This document shows positions 1 through 9,564 of a DNA stretch of 48,390 nucleotides, in pieces. Position 1 is the first letter of the stretch; every line of letters begins with the position of its first letter. The position numbers and the translations under genes were made by a program. This DNA is from Chersky-299 sp963749535 (lineage in GTDB: Bacteria > Actinomycetota > Thermoleophilia > RBG-16-64-13): positions 1 through 48,390 of the forward strand of contig CAVVNF010000001.1 of assembly GCA_963749535.1 (NCBI GenBank), written 5' to 3'. The notes beneath the pieces were generated by a model. That model ran no database searches, was not told the origin of the DNA, and saw only the letters and a program-made list of their open reading frames with translations.

Positions 1-437
1 ATGTTTATATATATTTATTCATACATTCTCGTATTGTTAAAGCCAAGCCGAGGTACCGTTCTCTGGAAGGAGGGATTGCAACGCGATCACGTCATCTCTA
101 CCTTTTTCGAGATCACATGGAGTCGCCTCTTCGGTACCCATCAGATTGTTAATCTAATCCAACAGGTCACTAACGCGTCAATAGGAGAAGGGCTACGATA
201 ATTATCAGTACCACTGCTCCTACAGTTGCCGCCACAGTACCACATGGAAGTGAATAAGCAGGAGCAGTGGAATCAGATCCCCGGCATCAACGGGATGCCT
301 GTTCAACAGATTTCCGGGAGGCGGCTAAAAAGGGTGATCTCCCGATCACTATGCTCCTTATCCTCGGGGAGAGTGGGAATGGTAGGGTGCCACCCCTAAG
401 CATTTCTACTGAATAGAACAGAGAATAGGTAAGTGGA
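1..437. other. left-edge region without a recognisable gene
   Basis: The first ~200 bases are markedly richer in A and T than the rest of the window. The only open frame (1-201) has no ribosome site and no family I recognise. No RNA gene, transposase or repeat could be identified. Confidence 0.5.
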
Positions 438-938
438 TTGAAATACTTGAGGCTAATGCCGCGGCTAACCAGAGAGGCAACCAGCGCTGGATTCAGTCAA
501 CCACCAGAACATCCAGTAGCATCACTGCCATTGTATACGCCAACAAACGGCGGCGACGGAAATCGCACTGATCCTGATTTCTTTGGCATAAACGGATCAA
601 TTAAGCCCAGGTCTTCTCCACTGGCAGGCTTGGCCAATGCGCGCAAGTTCCTCGGCGGCCACAGGATCGCGCTGCGCATCCGAGGCACCAACGTCGACGA
701 GGAGCCGGTGAACACATTGCAAGGGCTGGCTCTCGGTCACCTGGAAAATCCGCTCCTCTCGCGGGTGACCGTCTATCACAACGAGGACTACCCGTCGCAC
801 GTCCTCTTGCCTGTGACTAAGGGCAACATCATCGGAACGTACGTGGGCACCGGCGGTGTGCTTCCCAAGCCTCCGGGTGGCACCTTCCCCTTCCGGAAAT
901 TCTGGATGCCGAAGGAACTGCCGGCTGCCGAGGATTGA
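438..938 (+). pseudogene. C-terminal remnant of a CocE/NonD-family hydrolase
   Basis: Only the last ~100 residues of this frame are recognisable. From about base 631 it matches the C-terminal beta-sandwich end of the three full hydrolases further right: FLGGHRIALRIRG aligns with FLKGHRIRLDYANG, and the later VYHNEDYPSHVLLPV aligns with IYHDREHPSYLLLPV. The first 64 codons resemble nothing in that family, so the gene has lost its catalytic domain and been joined to unrelated sequence. It ends convergently with the minus-strand athL2 region, with a strong hairpin between them. It is on the opposite strand from its relatives. I am confident of the family and of the truncation; expression as a short protein is unlikely. 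Confidence 0.7.
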
Positions 939-997
939 GGGCTCGGCAGGGCGACGTCTGAGAGTGATGGCGCTCGCCAAGCTCGCGGCAGTGAACC

Positions 998-1026
998 GGG
1001 GCCGCCGCGCATAGCGCGGCGGCCCC
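998..1026. terminator. bidirectional hairpin terminator
   Basis: There is a perfect 13-bp inverted repeat (GGGGCCGCCGCGC, loop ATA, then its complement) without a long T-run. It lies between the plus-strand hydrolase remnant ending at 938 and the minus-strand genes, the position expected for a shared terminator in a GC-rich genome. Confidence 0.65.
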
Positions 1027-1069
1027 AGGCTTTCTGATTCGCGAATGCCGCTCATGCCGGGGCGAAGAC

Positions 1070-1415
1070 CCCGACTCGACGGTCGTCGTTGTGCCACCGG
1101 TACTACGGTGTCCGGGCTGCTGCCGAACTCAAGATCATGTCCACGTTGCTTTTAGGATGAGCCGCCGGCCACGTGGGCGGCGCGGTTGGAGCCCGACTGG
1201 CTGTCGGCGCGCACGATCTGGATCTTGTGGGTCTTCCCTTCCCCGCCCGTCATGCCGTCTTTGGTGGCATCTCGGGCCCAGGCGACCCACCAGTCACAGC
1301 GATGGCGAAAGAGGCCAACGCGCCGGTCTTCGGCTCGACCAAGCCGATCCTAAGGTCGCGCCCGGCGGTGGGAGCGGCGCTCACCGTGGTGGTCGAGCCG
1401 CCGGCCGCCCCGAAG
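1070..1415 (-). pseudogene. decayed 5' part of a branched-chain-type ABC substrate-binding protein
   Basis: Reading the minus strand across three frames recovers the N-terminal lobe of a Peripla_BP_6-type (LivJ-like) binding protein: RIGLVEPKTGALASFAIA, then WWVAWARDATKDGMTGG with KTHKIQIVRADSQSG and SNRAAHVAGG, then KSNVDMILSS and SPDTVVPVAQ. These pieces align with the family's opening motif (I-G-x-V-x-P-x-T-G) and its DSQSDPNRAAEVA stretch. Indels lie near 1297, 1163 and 1118, and the rest of the ~400-residue protein is missing. It directly follows the athL2 stop. In an intact ancestor it could have served uptake of the aromatic substrate; that is inference. Confidence 0.7.
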
Positions 1416-4008
1416 TCAACTGACGTCGCCCGTCCACTTCTCCACCTGCACCAAGCAGGAGTTCGGGGCCATGCCCGACGACGTCGGGGTGATATACCGC
1501 TTGGGTGTCAGGATGTTCACGCAACCGCCGCGGTCGGGCGAGTCGCCCGGCGCCCCCAACGGGTCGTAGACCGCGCAGGACTCGTACGAATGCACCGTAC
1601 CCGGCGGGACCCGCTCGGTGACCTGAGCCGACAGGATCACCGAACCGCGGTCGTTGAAGGCCCGGATGAGGCCGCCCTGCTCGATGCCGCGGGCTTTTGC
1701 GTCCGCCGCGTTCACGCGCATGATCCAGTAGTAGTGACCGTCTTCCTTGAGGACCCGGTGGTCCTTGACCTCGTTCATCCAACTTTCCTTGCCGTCACCC
1801 ATGGTGTGGAAGCTGAACTTCGGGTGCGGAGACACCATCTGCAGCGGGTACTTGGCGTAGAGCTCCTTGGTGTGGTGACCCTCCCAGCTCTCGATATACT
1901 GCGGTCCCATGGCGGGGCGCTCGGCATCGACGGTGCCGGTGGCTTCCAGCCGCTTGAGACTGGAGGCCACGAACTCGATCTTGCCGCTCATGGTCTGCAG
2001 GCCTTCCAGGCCGACAGTGTCCCAGGGCGCCGGGCCCCAGTCGGGGGTGTCTCGCTTGCGGCCTTCCGCGAACCAGCGCAGAGCCGGCGTGGGCTTGCGA
2101 TCCTTCGGCGCGGGCACGACGTAGTAGCCCTTCTTCTCGAACTCTTCCCAGCTCACGGCCAGGGCAGGTCGGTGGCGTGGAAGAAGTCTGCTTGACCCAG
2201 TCGTACTCGGTCCTTGCCACCCATGGTGAAGATCTCGTAGACGCCCAGCCGTTTGGCGAGTTCCGCGAAGATCTCGTAGTCCGATTTGGACTCACCCAGC
2301 GGCTCGATGCATTTCTTCTGCAGGACGATCACCCGATGGTTGCACTGGGTGTAGCTGTCCGCCATGTAGCCGGAGCAGTTGGCGAACTCGCTGATGTCCC
2401 AGCGCTCGAAGTTGGTGCAGGCGGGCAGGATGATGTCGGCGAACTTGGCTTCGCCCTCCATCCAGATGGACTGGTTGACCACGAAGGGCAGCTTGTCCGT
2501 CTGGTAGGCCTTCACGTACCGGTTGGTCTCGGTCATGGTGCCGAAGAAGGAGCCGCCGTAGCGGTAGTACATGCCGATGTTGGGATAACCCGGGGCGGGA
2601 TACTCGTACTTCTGGAACTGGGACTCGATGGACGAGCCGCAGAAACCTTTGCCTCTCCACTCCAGGTGCTCCTGAAGGATCGCTTCGGGGATGCGCAGAC
2701 GCGGCACGGTCTGACCTTCGGTGGAGTGGTGCGGATTGCGCGTGGCTCCGCCTCTCGGGAACATGCGGCAGATCCAACGATAGCCGGCAGCCGAGTTGTC
2801 CACGTCTCCGGAGATGCCGCCTTCGGCGTAGCCCGGGAACATGAAGTCGCAGTCCACGGGCGCCCCGGTGGTGGTGGCCCAGATATTGCTGCCCGGCTTG
2901 CCCATGCCCTGCATCGCCGCGAGCGCGACCATGGAGCGGGTCCACTCGTTGCCCCGCGGAGGCCCGGCAGGCGCCGCCCATGCCGTGGTTGCTGCCGGAA
3001 GCGAGCATCGTCTTCTTGGAAGCCCATTCTCGGGCGAGCGCGCGGATGTCGCGAGCCGCGATGCCGGATTCGGCTTCTGCCCACTCCGGCGTCTTGGGCA
3101 CGCCGTCGCTTTCCCCGAGGACGTAGGCCTTCCATTCGTCGAACCCAGTGGTGCGACCCTCGATGTAGTCCTTGTCGTAGGTGCCTTCGGTAAGCCACGT
3201 GAAGGCGATAGCCAAGGCCAAGGCCGACGTCCGTGCCCAGGCGCGGGGAGAACCATTTGCCGCCGTAGAGCCCGGCCGTGTGATTGATGAAGGGGTCGAT
3301 GAAGACCATCTTGACGCCCAGCTCCTTGAGCCAGAAGCGCCGCTGGGTGCTTTCAAAGGCCGCATAAACGCCGCTGCAGGTAGCCTCCGGGTCCGCCGAC
3401 CAGAAGACCACCATCTCCGTGTTCTGCAGCGCGTCTTCGAGGAGATCGTATTGCTCCGGGATGCCCAGCCGGTGGCTGAAGCCCCACATATGCGTGGCGC
3501 CCCAGTGCCAGCCTTCCCAGCTATCGGGGTTGTGCTCGCCGTAGGTGTACCCGATCAGGTTCATGAAGCGGAAGTACGTGCTGTGCCGGTAGCCGACGTT
3601 GCCCCACATGTGATGTGAGCCCGGGGTGGAAAGGATCGCGGCCGGGCCCAGTTCCCGCTTGACCCGAACGATCTCGTCGGTGACGATGTCCAGCGCCTCG
3701 TCCCAGCTGATCGGTTCGTAGCCCGACACGCCGCGGTTCTGGCAGTTCCGCTCGCCCTTGGGGTCGAAGTCCACCCGTTTGAGCGGGGTGAGTATCCGTT
3801 TGGGGGAATAGATCATGGAACGGTGGCCGGCCGTCATGGGCGACATGGTGGTCTTGCGCGGCGGCGAGAACGTACGGCCCCGGGCTTCGATGCTCCACGA
3901 CGGGGCGTCGGTTTCGTCCAGCTCTATGGGCGTGAGGCGGACGATCTTGCCGTCTTCGACGTAGGCGAAGACAGGACCGCTGTTCGTGCAGTTGGTGAAC
4001 TTTTCCAC
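1416..4008 (-). pseudogene. second transhydroxylase-type molybdopterin large subunit, frameshifted (athL2)
   Basis: This is a full-length homologue of the intact athL at 4835-7420, belonging to the DMSO-reductase family member that acts as pyrogallol-phloroglucinol transhydroxylase. The reading moves through four frames: 4008 to ~3230, ~3230 to ~2970, ~2970 to ~2200, and the tail from ~2156 to 1416, with at least four single-base indels (near 3226, 2965, 2205 and 2160). Substrate-site motifs survive (SHHMWGNVGYRH, NPDSWEGWHWG, YEYPAPGYP, TVHSYESCAVYDP). It starts at GTG 4008, which shares one base with the athS stop (TAGTG), with GGAGAG just upstream. The order athL-athS-athL2 suggests an operon with a duplicated catalytic subunit. 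Either the copy is dying or the sequence has errors; the neighbouring decayed binding-protein gene favours real decay. Confidence 0.8.
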
Positions 4009-4838
4009 TATCTCTCCAAGAAGATCGAGCCTAGGTTAAGGCTTTTCTCAAGGGAGACTGCGCGGGTGACCGGTTTGTATCCGGCGACCTCTATGTCTAT
4101 CTCGTAGTCCCTGCCCACCTCGAGGCCTTCCAGCCAATAATCTCCGAAGTTGTCGGCGGTGACCTGCGCGATGGTCCTGCTGCCGCTACGCAGCGTGACC
4201 TTCGCCCCTTCGGCACACTCGTCCGTGTCGGCGAAGACCAGACCGCCGGCGATGAAGCTCTTGGTCCACTGAGCGAAGTTCTTGTAGTAGACGCGGGCGT
4301 CGCTCACGATATCCGGCCGATAGACCTCGAGACCCTCGTCCACCTTCATGCGCGCGATCTCGGCATCATCGGCGAAGACGAGCTTGAGCGCACCGGTGGG
4401 ACACACCTGCGTGCAGCGGGTGTCTTTCCAGCCTTCGTCCATGAGGTGAGCACACCCAGTGCACTTCTGGGCCACGTTCTTCTCGTCGTTCCAGTAGATG
4501 ACCCCGTAGGGACACGACTCGACGATCTCCTTGCGCCCCACCGCCTTCTCGGGGTCGATGATGACCAGGCCGTCGGGCCGCGTGTACACGGCGCCGTCTG
4601 CCGTTAGGCACGGCGCGTTCACGCAGTGCAGGCACGGCGTAGGCATGTAGCACACCCGGACTTTCGGATACTGCCCCGACTCCTGCCGGTTGATGTTCAT
4701 CCACCGCTGCCCGTGACGGGGCTGCGCGACGGAGTACGGCGGCCAATCGTTGTCCACGAACTCGTCTTTGTCCGACAGGAAGCAATCGTTGCAGTCGTGG
4801 CAGCGGGAGACATCGATGATCATGTTCCACTTCTTCAT
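4008..4838 (-). CDS. athS: transhydroxylase iron-sulfur subunit
   Basis: This is the electron-transfer beta subunit (276 aa) of a pyrogallol hydroxytransferase-type molybdoenzyme. Ferredoxin-like cysteine clusters are visible near the start (CHDCNDC), in the centre (CYMPTPCLHCVNAPC and ESCPYG) and at KCTGCAH...CTQVCPTGAL, enough for three [4Fe-4S] clusters, as in the Pelobacter acidigallici protein. The last ~80 residues form a separate beta-rich domain (KVTLRSGSRTIAQVTADNFG ... GYKPVTRAVSLEKS), the transthyretin/Cna-B-like tail known for AthS. No signal peptide is seen, so it is cytoplasmic. The ATG at 4838 overlaps the athL stop (ATGA), implying translational coupling. A longer frame extends upstream to 4997, but the family start is MKKWNMIIDVSRCHDC. 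Confidence 0.9.
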   Translation of the reverse strand: MKKWNMIIDVSRCHDCNDCFLSDKDEFVDNDWPPYSVAQPRHGQRWMNINRQESGQYPKVRVCYMPTPCLHCVNAPCLTADGAVYTRPDGLVIIDPEKAVGRKEIVESCPYGVIYWNDEKNVAQKCTGCAHLMDEGWKDTRCTQVCPTGALKLVFADDAEIARMKVDEGLEVYRPDIVSDARVYYKNFAQWTKSFIAGGLVFADTDECAEGAKVTLRSGSRTIAQVTADNFGDYWLEGLEVGRDYEIDIEVAGYKPVTRAVSLEKSLNLGSIFLER

Positions 4839-7420
4839 TTGGCTGGGCCCTCCCATTTCTCGACCTGGATAAGACAGGAATTGTTCGCCATGCCCGTGGA
4901 AGTGGGCGTCATATAGCGCTTGGGCGCCAGGATGTTGATGCAGCCCCCGCGGTCCGGTGACTCGCCTGGCTCCCCGATCGGATCGTATACGGCGCATGAC
5001 TCGTAGGAATGCACCGTGCCCGGCGGCACGCGCTCGGTCACCTGCGCCGCGAGGATCACGGAACCGCGGTCGTTGAAGGCCCGGATGAGATCGCCGTGCT
5101 TGATGCCCCGCGTGGCGGCGTCGGTCGAATTGATCCGCATGATCCAGTAGTAGTAGCCGTCGACGAGCGTGCGGTGGTTGGTGACCTCGTTCAACCAGCT
5201 GCTCTTGCCGTCCGCCAAGGTGTGGAAGCTGAACTTGGGGTGCGGAGAGATCATCTGCAGCGGGTATTTGACGTACAGCTCGTCCGTGTGATGGCCTTCC
5301 CAGGAGGGGATGAACTGAGGCCCTAAAGCCGGCCGCTCGGGGTCGTCCACGTCCATCCGCGTTAGGCTCGAAGCCACGAACTCGATCTTGCCGGACATCG
5401 TGGCCAGACCCGTCAAGGCCCTGGTGTCCGCGGGGTGTGGTCCCCAGTCCGGAGTGTCCTTCTTGCGCCCTTCCGCGAACCAGCGAAGGGCGGGCGTAGG
5501 TTCGCGGTCCTCGTTTGGCACCACGAAGTAGCCTTTCTCCTCGAACTCCTCCCAGGTGACGTACTTGGGAAGGTCGGTGGCGTGAAACGTCTGCTTCACC
5601 CAGTCCAGATCGGTCTTGCCGCCGTCGGTGAACAGCTCGTAGACACCGAGCCGCTTGGAGAGCTCAGCGAAGATCTCGTAGTCCGGCTTGCTCTCGCCCA
5701 GGGGCTCGATGCACTTCTTCTGCAAGGTGATGACCCGGTGGTTGCACATGATCTGGGTGTCAGGCAGGTAGCCGCCGGCACCGGCGAACTCGCTGATGTC
5801 CACCCGCTCGAAATTCGTGCAGGCCGGCAGGATGATGTCAGCGAGCTGAGCTTCACCCTCGAACCAGATGGACTGGTTCACCACGAAAGGCAGCTTGTCG
5901 GTCCGATACGCTTTCACGTAGCGGTTGGTGGCGGTCATGGTCCCGATGTAGGAGCCGCCGTACCGATAGTACATCTGCACCGGCGGGTATCCGGGTGCTG
6001 GGTATTTGTACTCCTGCAGCTGCGACTCGATGGACGACCCACAGAAGCCTTTGCCTCTCCACGGCGGCAGCCTGCCGTCGAGGATCGCCTCCGGGATCTG
6101 CAGACGCGGGATGGTCTGCCCCTCGGTTGAGTGGTGGGGAGTCCGGGTGATGTGCCCCTCGGGGAACATCCGATACGCCCACCGGAACCCCGCGGCGGAG
6201 TTGTCCAGATCCCCCGAGATGCCGCCTTCGGCGTATCCGGGGAACATGAAGGAGATGTTCACCGGAGTGCCCTGCGTCGTCGACCAGATGTTGCTGCCCG
6301 GCTTGCCCAGCCCTTGCATTGCTGCCAGGGCGATCATCGTACGCGTCCATTCGTTCCCGGTCGCTGAGCGGCAGGCCCCTCCCTGGCCACCGGTGCCCCC
6401 GGCCGACAGCATCGTCTTCTTGGACGCCCACTCCCGGGCCAGCGCCCGGATGTCACGGGCGGCGATGCCGCTTTCCGTCTCGGCCCACTCCGGCGTCTTG
6501 GGATGTCCGTCGGTCTTGCCGAGCACGTAGTCTTTCCATTCGTCGAACCCCGTGGTGCGGTCGGCGACGTACTGTTTGTCGTACGTCCCCTCCGTGAGCC
6601 ACGTGAAGGCGATCGCCAGCCCCATCGCCACGTCGGTGCCAGGCCGAGGCGCGAACCACTTACCTTTGAAATGGGCAGCGGTGTGATTGAAGTAAGGATC
6701 GATGAAGACCTTCGTGACGCCGAGATCGTCATGAAGCCACCGCCGGCGGGGAGTGCTTTCAAAGGCGCCGTACGCGCCGTAGGTGGCCTCCGGGTCGGAC
6801 GACCAGTAGACGATCATCTCCGTGTTCTTGAGCGCGTCCTCGAGAAGATCGTATTGCTCGGGGATACCAAGCCGATGATTGAAGCCCCACATGTGGACAC
6901 CGCCCCAGTGCCAGCCCTCCCAGCTGTCGGGGTTGTGCTCGCCGTAGGTGAAGCCCACCAGGTTCATGAAGCGGTAGTAGGCGCTGTGCCGATAGCCCAC
7001 GTTTCCCCACATGTGGTGGGAGCTGGGAGTCGAGAGCATCGCCGCGGGGCCGACCTCGGCCTTCAACCTCAGGATTTCGTTCGCCACGATGTCGAGGGCT
7101 TCGTCCCAGCTGATCGGCTCGTAGCCCGAGACGCCCCGGTTCTCGCAGTTACGTTCGCCGTTGGGGTCGAAATCCACCCTCTTGAGCGGCGTAAGGATGC
7201 GCTTCGGCGAGTAGATGATGGACTTGAGCATAACGGAGTAGGGGGAAAGAGTTGTCTTGCGAGGCGGAGTAAAAGTGTGGCCGCGGGCTTGGATGCTCCA
7301 TGAAGGCGCGTCGCTGTCGTCGAGGTCGATCGGGTAGATACGGACGATCTTGCCGTCTTCCACGTCCACGAACACGGGCCCACCATTGGTGCCGCTCGTA
7401 AGTCTTCGGACTAATGTCAT
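4835..7420 (-). CDS. athL: pyrogallol hydroxytransferase (transhydroxylase) large subunit
   Basis: This is a molybdenum bis-MGD enzyme of the DMSO reductase superfamily (861 aa). The family's characterised member moves a hydroxyl group between pyrogallol and tetrahydroxybenzene to give phloroglucinol in anaerobic gallate breakdown. The sequence tracks P. acidigallici AthL (about 875 aa) throughout: HHMWGNVGYRH at 135-145, NPDSWEGWHWGG at 163-174, AGGTGGQGGACR, YKYPAPGYPPV, and TVHSYESCAVYDP near the end. With a constant offset of nine, residues H135, D165 and S166 match the reported active-site His, Asp and the Mo-ligating Ser. There is no N-terminal Fe-S motif, as in AthL. Start ATG 7420 is chosen over 7447 because GGAGGAG lies 4 nt upstream. 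Related aromatic substrates cannot be excluded. Confidence 0.9.
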   Translation of the reverse strand: MTLVRRLTSGTNGGPVFVDVEDGKIVRIYPIDLDDSDAPSWSIQARGHTFTPPRKTTLSPYSVMLKSIIYSPKRILTPLKRVDFDPNGERNCENRGVSGYEPISWDEALDIVANEILRLKAEVGPAAMLSTPSSHHMWGNVGYRHSAYYRFMNLVGFTYGEHNPDSWEGWHWGGVHMWGFNHRLGIPEQYDLLEDALKNTEMIVYWSSDPEATYGAYGAFESTPRRRWLHDDLGVTKVFIDPYFNHTAAHFKGKWFAPRPGTDVAMGLAIAFTWLTEGTYDKQYVADRTTGFDEWKDYVLGKTDGHPKTPEWAETESGIAARDIRALAREWASKKTMLSAGGTGGQGGACRSATGNEWTRTMIALAAMQGLGKPGSNIWSTTQGTPVNISFMFPGYAEGGISGDLDNSAAGFRWAYRMFPEGHITRTPHHSTEGQTIPRLQIPEAILDGRLPPWRGKGFCGSSIESQLQEYKYPAPGYPPVQMYYRYGGSYIGTMTATNRYVKAYRTDKLPFVVNQSIWFEGEAQLADIILPACTNFERVDISEFAGAGGYLPDTQIMCNHRVITLQKKCIEPLGESKPDYEIFAELSKRLGVYELFTDGGKTDLDWVKQTFHATDLPKYVTWEEFEEKGYFVVPNEDREPTPALRWFAEGRKKDTPDWGPHPADTRALTGLATMSGKIEFVASSLTRMDVDDPERPALGPQFIPSWEGHHTDELYVKYPLQMISPHPKFSFHTLADGKSSWLNEVTNHRTLVDGYYYWIMRINSTDAATRGIKHGDLIRAFNDRGSVILAAQVTERVPPGTVHSYESCAVYDPIGEPGESPDRGGCINILAPKRYMTPTSTGMANNSCLIQVEKWEGPAK

Positions 7421-7962
7421 GTTGCTCCTCCGTTCGTAGTGCCTCACGAGCCCAGCGTTCGACGCCCGTAATCGACTCAGCTTAGGCCACGCAGGCCATA
7501 TGTCAAATCGGGAACACCCGCATCCCGTCAGGTGGATTCATGTGCCGTGCCACGGAACCGTCAGGCACCATGCCCGTGCAGGCAGGCCAGGCCCGTGCAG
7601 ACGGACCAGGCTCGTCCAGGTGCCGCTCGTGCGTACGTCCCTGGCTTGCGCGTGGCATGCGCGCCCTGCCCTCCTCCGAGGCGCCGATGCATCCGCGGCG
7701 TATCCGCCGGTCCGTTGCTCGCCCGCGCGTGTAACATGTCCGCGTGGCCGCCGACCCGGTTGCGGAAGCAGCCAAGGATCGATGAGCCGACGCGGCGCGT
7801 TGTAGGATCGTAGGAAGGTGATGACGCTGGCCATGATCCCGGAGAAGCCGGACGTAGAACATTCTGGCTGAGATCGTCTCGGTCAGCTCGCGGATCGGTA
7901 CCCTCGCCGAACTCTCCTGCAAGGCCGATGGCGCACGTCGTGGGGCAGAAACGGCCGCGGAA
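7421..7962. other. divergent intergenic region, athL / sensor gene
   Basis: This ~540-base spacer separates the minus-strand ath genes from the plus-strand sensor block, so promoters for both should lie here. I cannot pick convincing -35/-10 boxes. A good ribosome site (GGAAGG before ATG 7821) opens a frame that stops at 7868. A one-base shift there would lead straight into the sensor gene, so the true sensor start may be 7821. Confidence 0.45.
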
Positions 7963-9564
7963 TTGGGCGCGCTTGCTCCCCTTCTCGACGAGATCGCCAG
8001 AGCGGTTCAAGACCTCACGGTCCGTTTGGCGGCGACACGCGCTCTTCATGCTTCCGCCGCGGAAAAAGCGGTCCTTCTCGAAAGCATGAAGAATGTGCTG
8101 CTCGAGTTCGTCGGGCCCGACATGCGCGTCCAGTGGTGCAACTCGTCGGCGCGGGAGCACTACCATCTGGAGGACGAGGACATCCGCGGACGGCTCTGCC
8201 ACGAGGTGTTCCGCAGACGGGACTCGCCCTGCCCGGGCTGCCCAGTAGTGCGCTCCCTGGAGGCACGAGCTCCTGCGGAATCCGAGATGCCTGGGCCGCG
8301 TGCCAGCCGGTGGGCCGCTACCGCCACGCCGATCTTCGACGAAAAGGGTTCGATCCGCGGGGTCATCTTGGCCGCGATCGGACTGACCGCTTTGAACGGC
8401 CGCGACGGAACCGCCGGCGAAGACCTCCATAGGCAGGGAACCTTGCTTGCGGAGAACCGGGAACCGGCCATGAACGTGGTTTCGCCCGATTTCGACCTTC
8501 TGGTGGTGAACCCGGCCAACGCGACACTGGTCGGGAAACCGGTGGCTGCGCTGATCGGAAAGAAATGCTACATGGAGTTCGAGCAGCGGGATGGCGTGTG
8601 CCCATATTGTCCCGGCGTGATCGCGTTGGCTACCGGGAAACCGCACGAGGCGGAGACAGAGGGCTTTCGCACCGACGGCTCACGCTTCTACGCACGGGTG
8701 CGGGCGCAGCCCGTCCAAGGTCCGAATGGCCGGTCGGCCGGGTTCATAGAGATGGTCGAGGACATCACCCAGCGAAAGCGGGCGGAGAGGCTCGCCGCGA
8801 TACAGACCAAGCTCCAATTGGCCCTCGCGGAGGTGTCCAGTCCGAGCGGCGCGCTGGAAAGAGCACTCGACGTGGCCCTCCTCCTGGAAGACATCGATTC
8901 CGGATGCGCGTTCATGAATGACCCTCGCGCAAACGAGATGCGCCTGGTGGCGAGAAAGGGACTTTCCAAGGAATGCCTCGAAGCTATCGCCCATCTCAGC
9001 CCCGTGGCCGGTTTTCTCGAGCCACCCACGCGCTACGGGGACCCCCGAGCGATCGTGGTGGTACCCATCACACGGGAGGGTCGATTAACGGCGGCTCTGT
9101 ATCTTGGCTCTAGTACTCAGACCCGCGTCGAGAGCACCACCAGGGCCGCCCTCGAGAGCCTGGGCACCCAGGTGGGCAACACGTTGACCCGCATCGGCGC
9201 CGAACGAGCGGAGAAGGAAGCCAGTTCCACACTCAAGGCGCTGATAGCAGTCTCGCCTACTGCGATCTGCGTCCTCGATTACAGAGGCGTCGTGACTGCT
9301 TGGAACGGCGGTTCTGAGTCGATGTTCGGCTGGACTGAAGCGGAGGCCAGGAACCATCGGCCTCTCTTCGCCATACCGGACGACCCCCGATGGAAGGAAC
9401 TTAACAGCCTGCGCCGCACCGGCAGTACCGCCCGCTCGTACCGCCTAGAGTGCCTGTGCAAAGACGGCTCGCGCGTGACTGCAAGCGTGAGCACCATCCC
9501 GTTCCACGCGCCGGCGAGCGGTCACCTGTCGTCGTTGCTCATACTGGAGCGTACGGGTGCGTGA
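7963..9564 (+). CDS. PAS-PAS-GAF-PAS sensor protein lacking a kinase or output domain
   Basis: This is a cytoplasmic signal-sensing protein of ~533 aa. In order it has a coiled N-terminal stretch, a PAS domain (about 40-130) with the cysteine motif SPCPGCPVV, a second PAS domain (about 165-275) with GVCPYCPG and the PAC-like tail EMVEDITQRKRAE, a GAF-like domain (about 285-420), and a last PAS domain (about 430-530). The protein ends there, with no histidine-kinase, GGDEF or DNA-binding domain, so it must signal through a partner or has lost its output. The start is uncertain: TTG 7963 opens the continuous frame, but a better ribosome site and ATG at 7821 lead in if one base near 7866 is extra. 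It overlaps the next gene by 8 bases and heads the corrinoid gene block, suggesting a role in sensing its substrate or redox state (inference). Confidence 0.75.
   Translation: MGALAPLLDEIARAVQDLTVRLAATRALHASAAEKAVLLESMKNVLLEFVGPDMRVQWCNSSAREHYHLEDEDIRGRLCHEVFRRRDSPCPGCPVVRSLEARAPAESEMPGPRASRWAATATPIFDEKGSIRGVILAAIGLTALNGRDGTAGEDLHRQGTLLAENREPAMNVVSPDFDLLVVNPANATLVGKPVAALIGKKCYMEFEQRDGVCPYCPGVIALATGKPHEAETEGFRTDGSRFYARVRAQPVQGPNGRSAGFIEMVEDITQRKRAERLAAIQTKLQLALAEVSSPSGALERALDVALLLEDIDSGCAFMNDPRANEMRLVARKGLSKECLEAIAHLSPVAGFLEPPTRYGDPRAIVVVPITREGRLTAALYLGSSTQTRVESTTRAALESLGTQVGNTLTRIGAERAEKEASSTLKALIAVSPTAICVLDYRGVVTAWNGGSESMFGWTEAEARNHRPLFAIPDDPRWKELNSLRRTGSTARSYRLECLCKDGSRVTASVSTIPFHAPASGHLSSLLILERTGA

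Noticed and set aside
1416..4008. Programmed frameshifting in athL2
   Set aside because: At least four shifts at unrelated sites, with no slippery sequence plus structure at each, fit decay or sequence error better.
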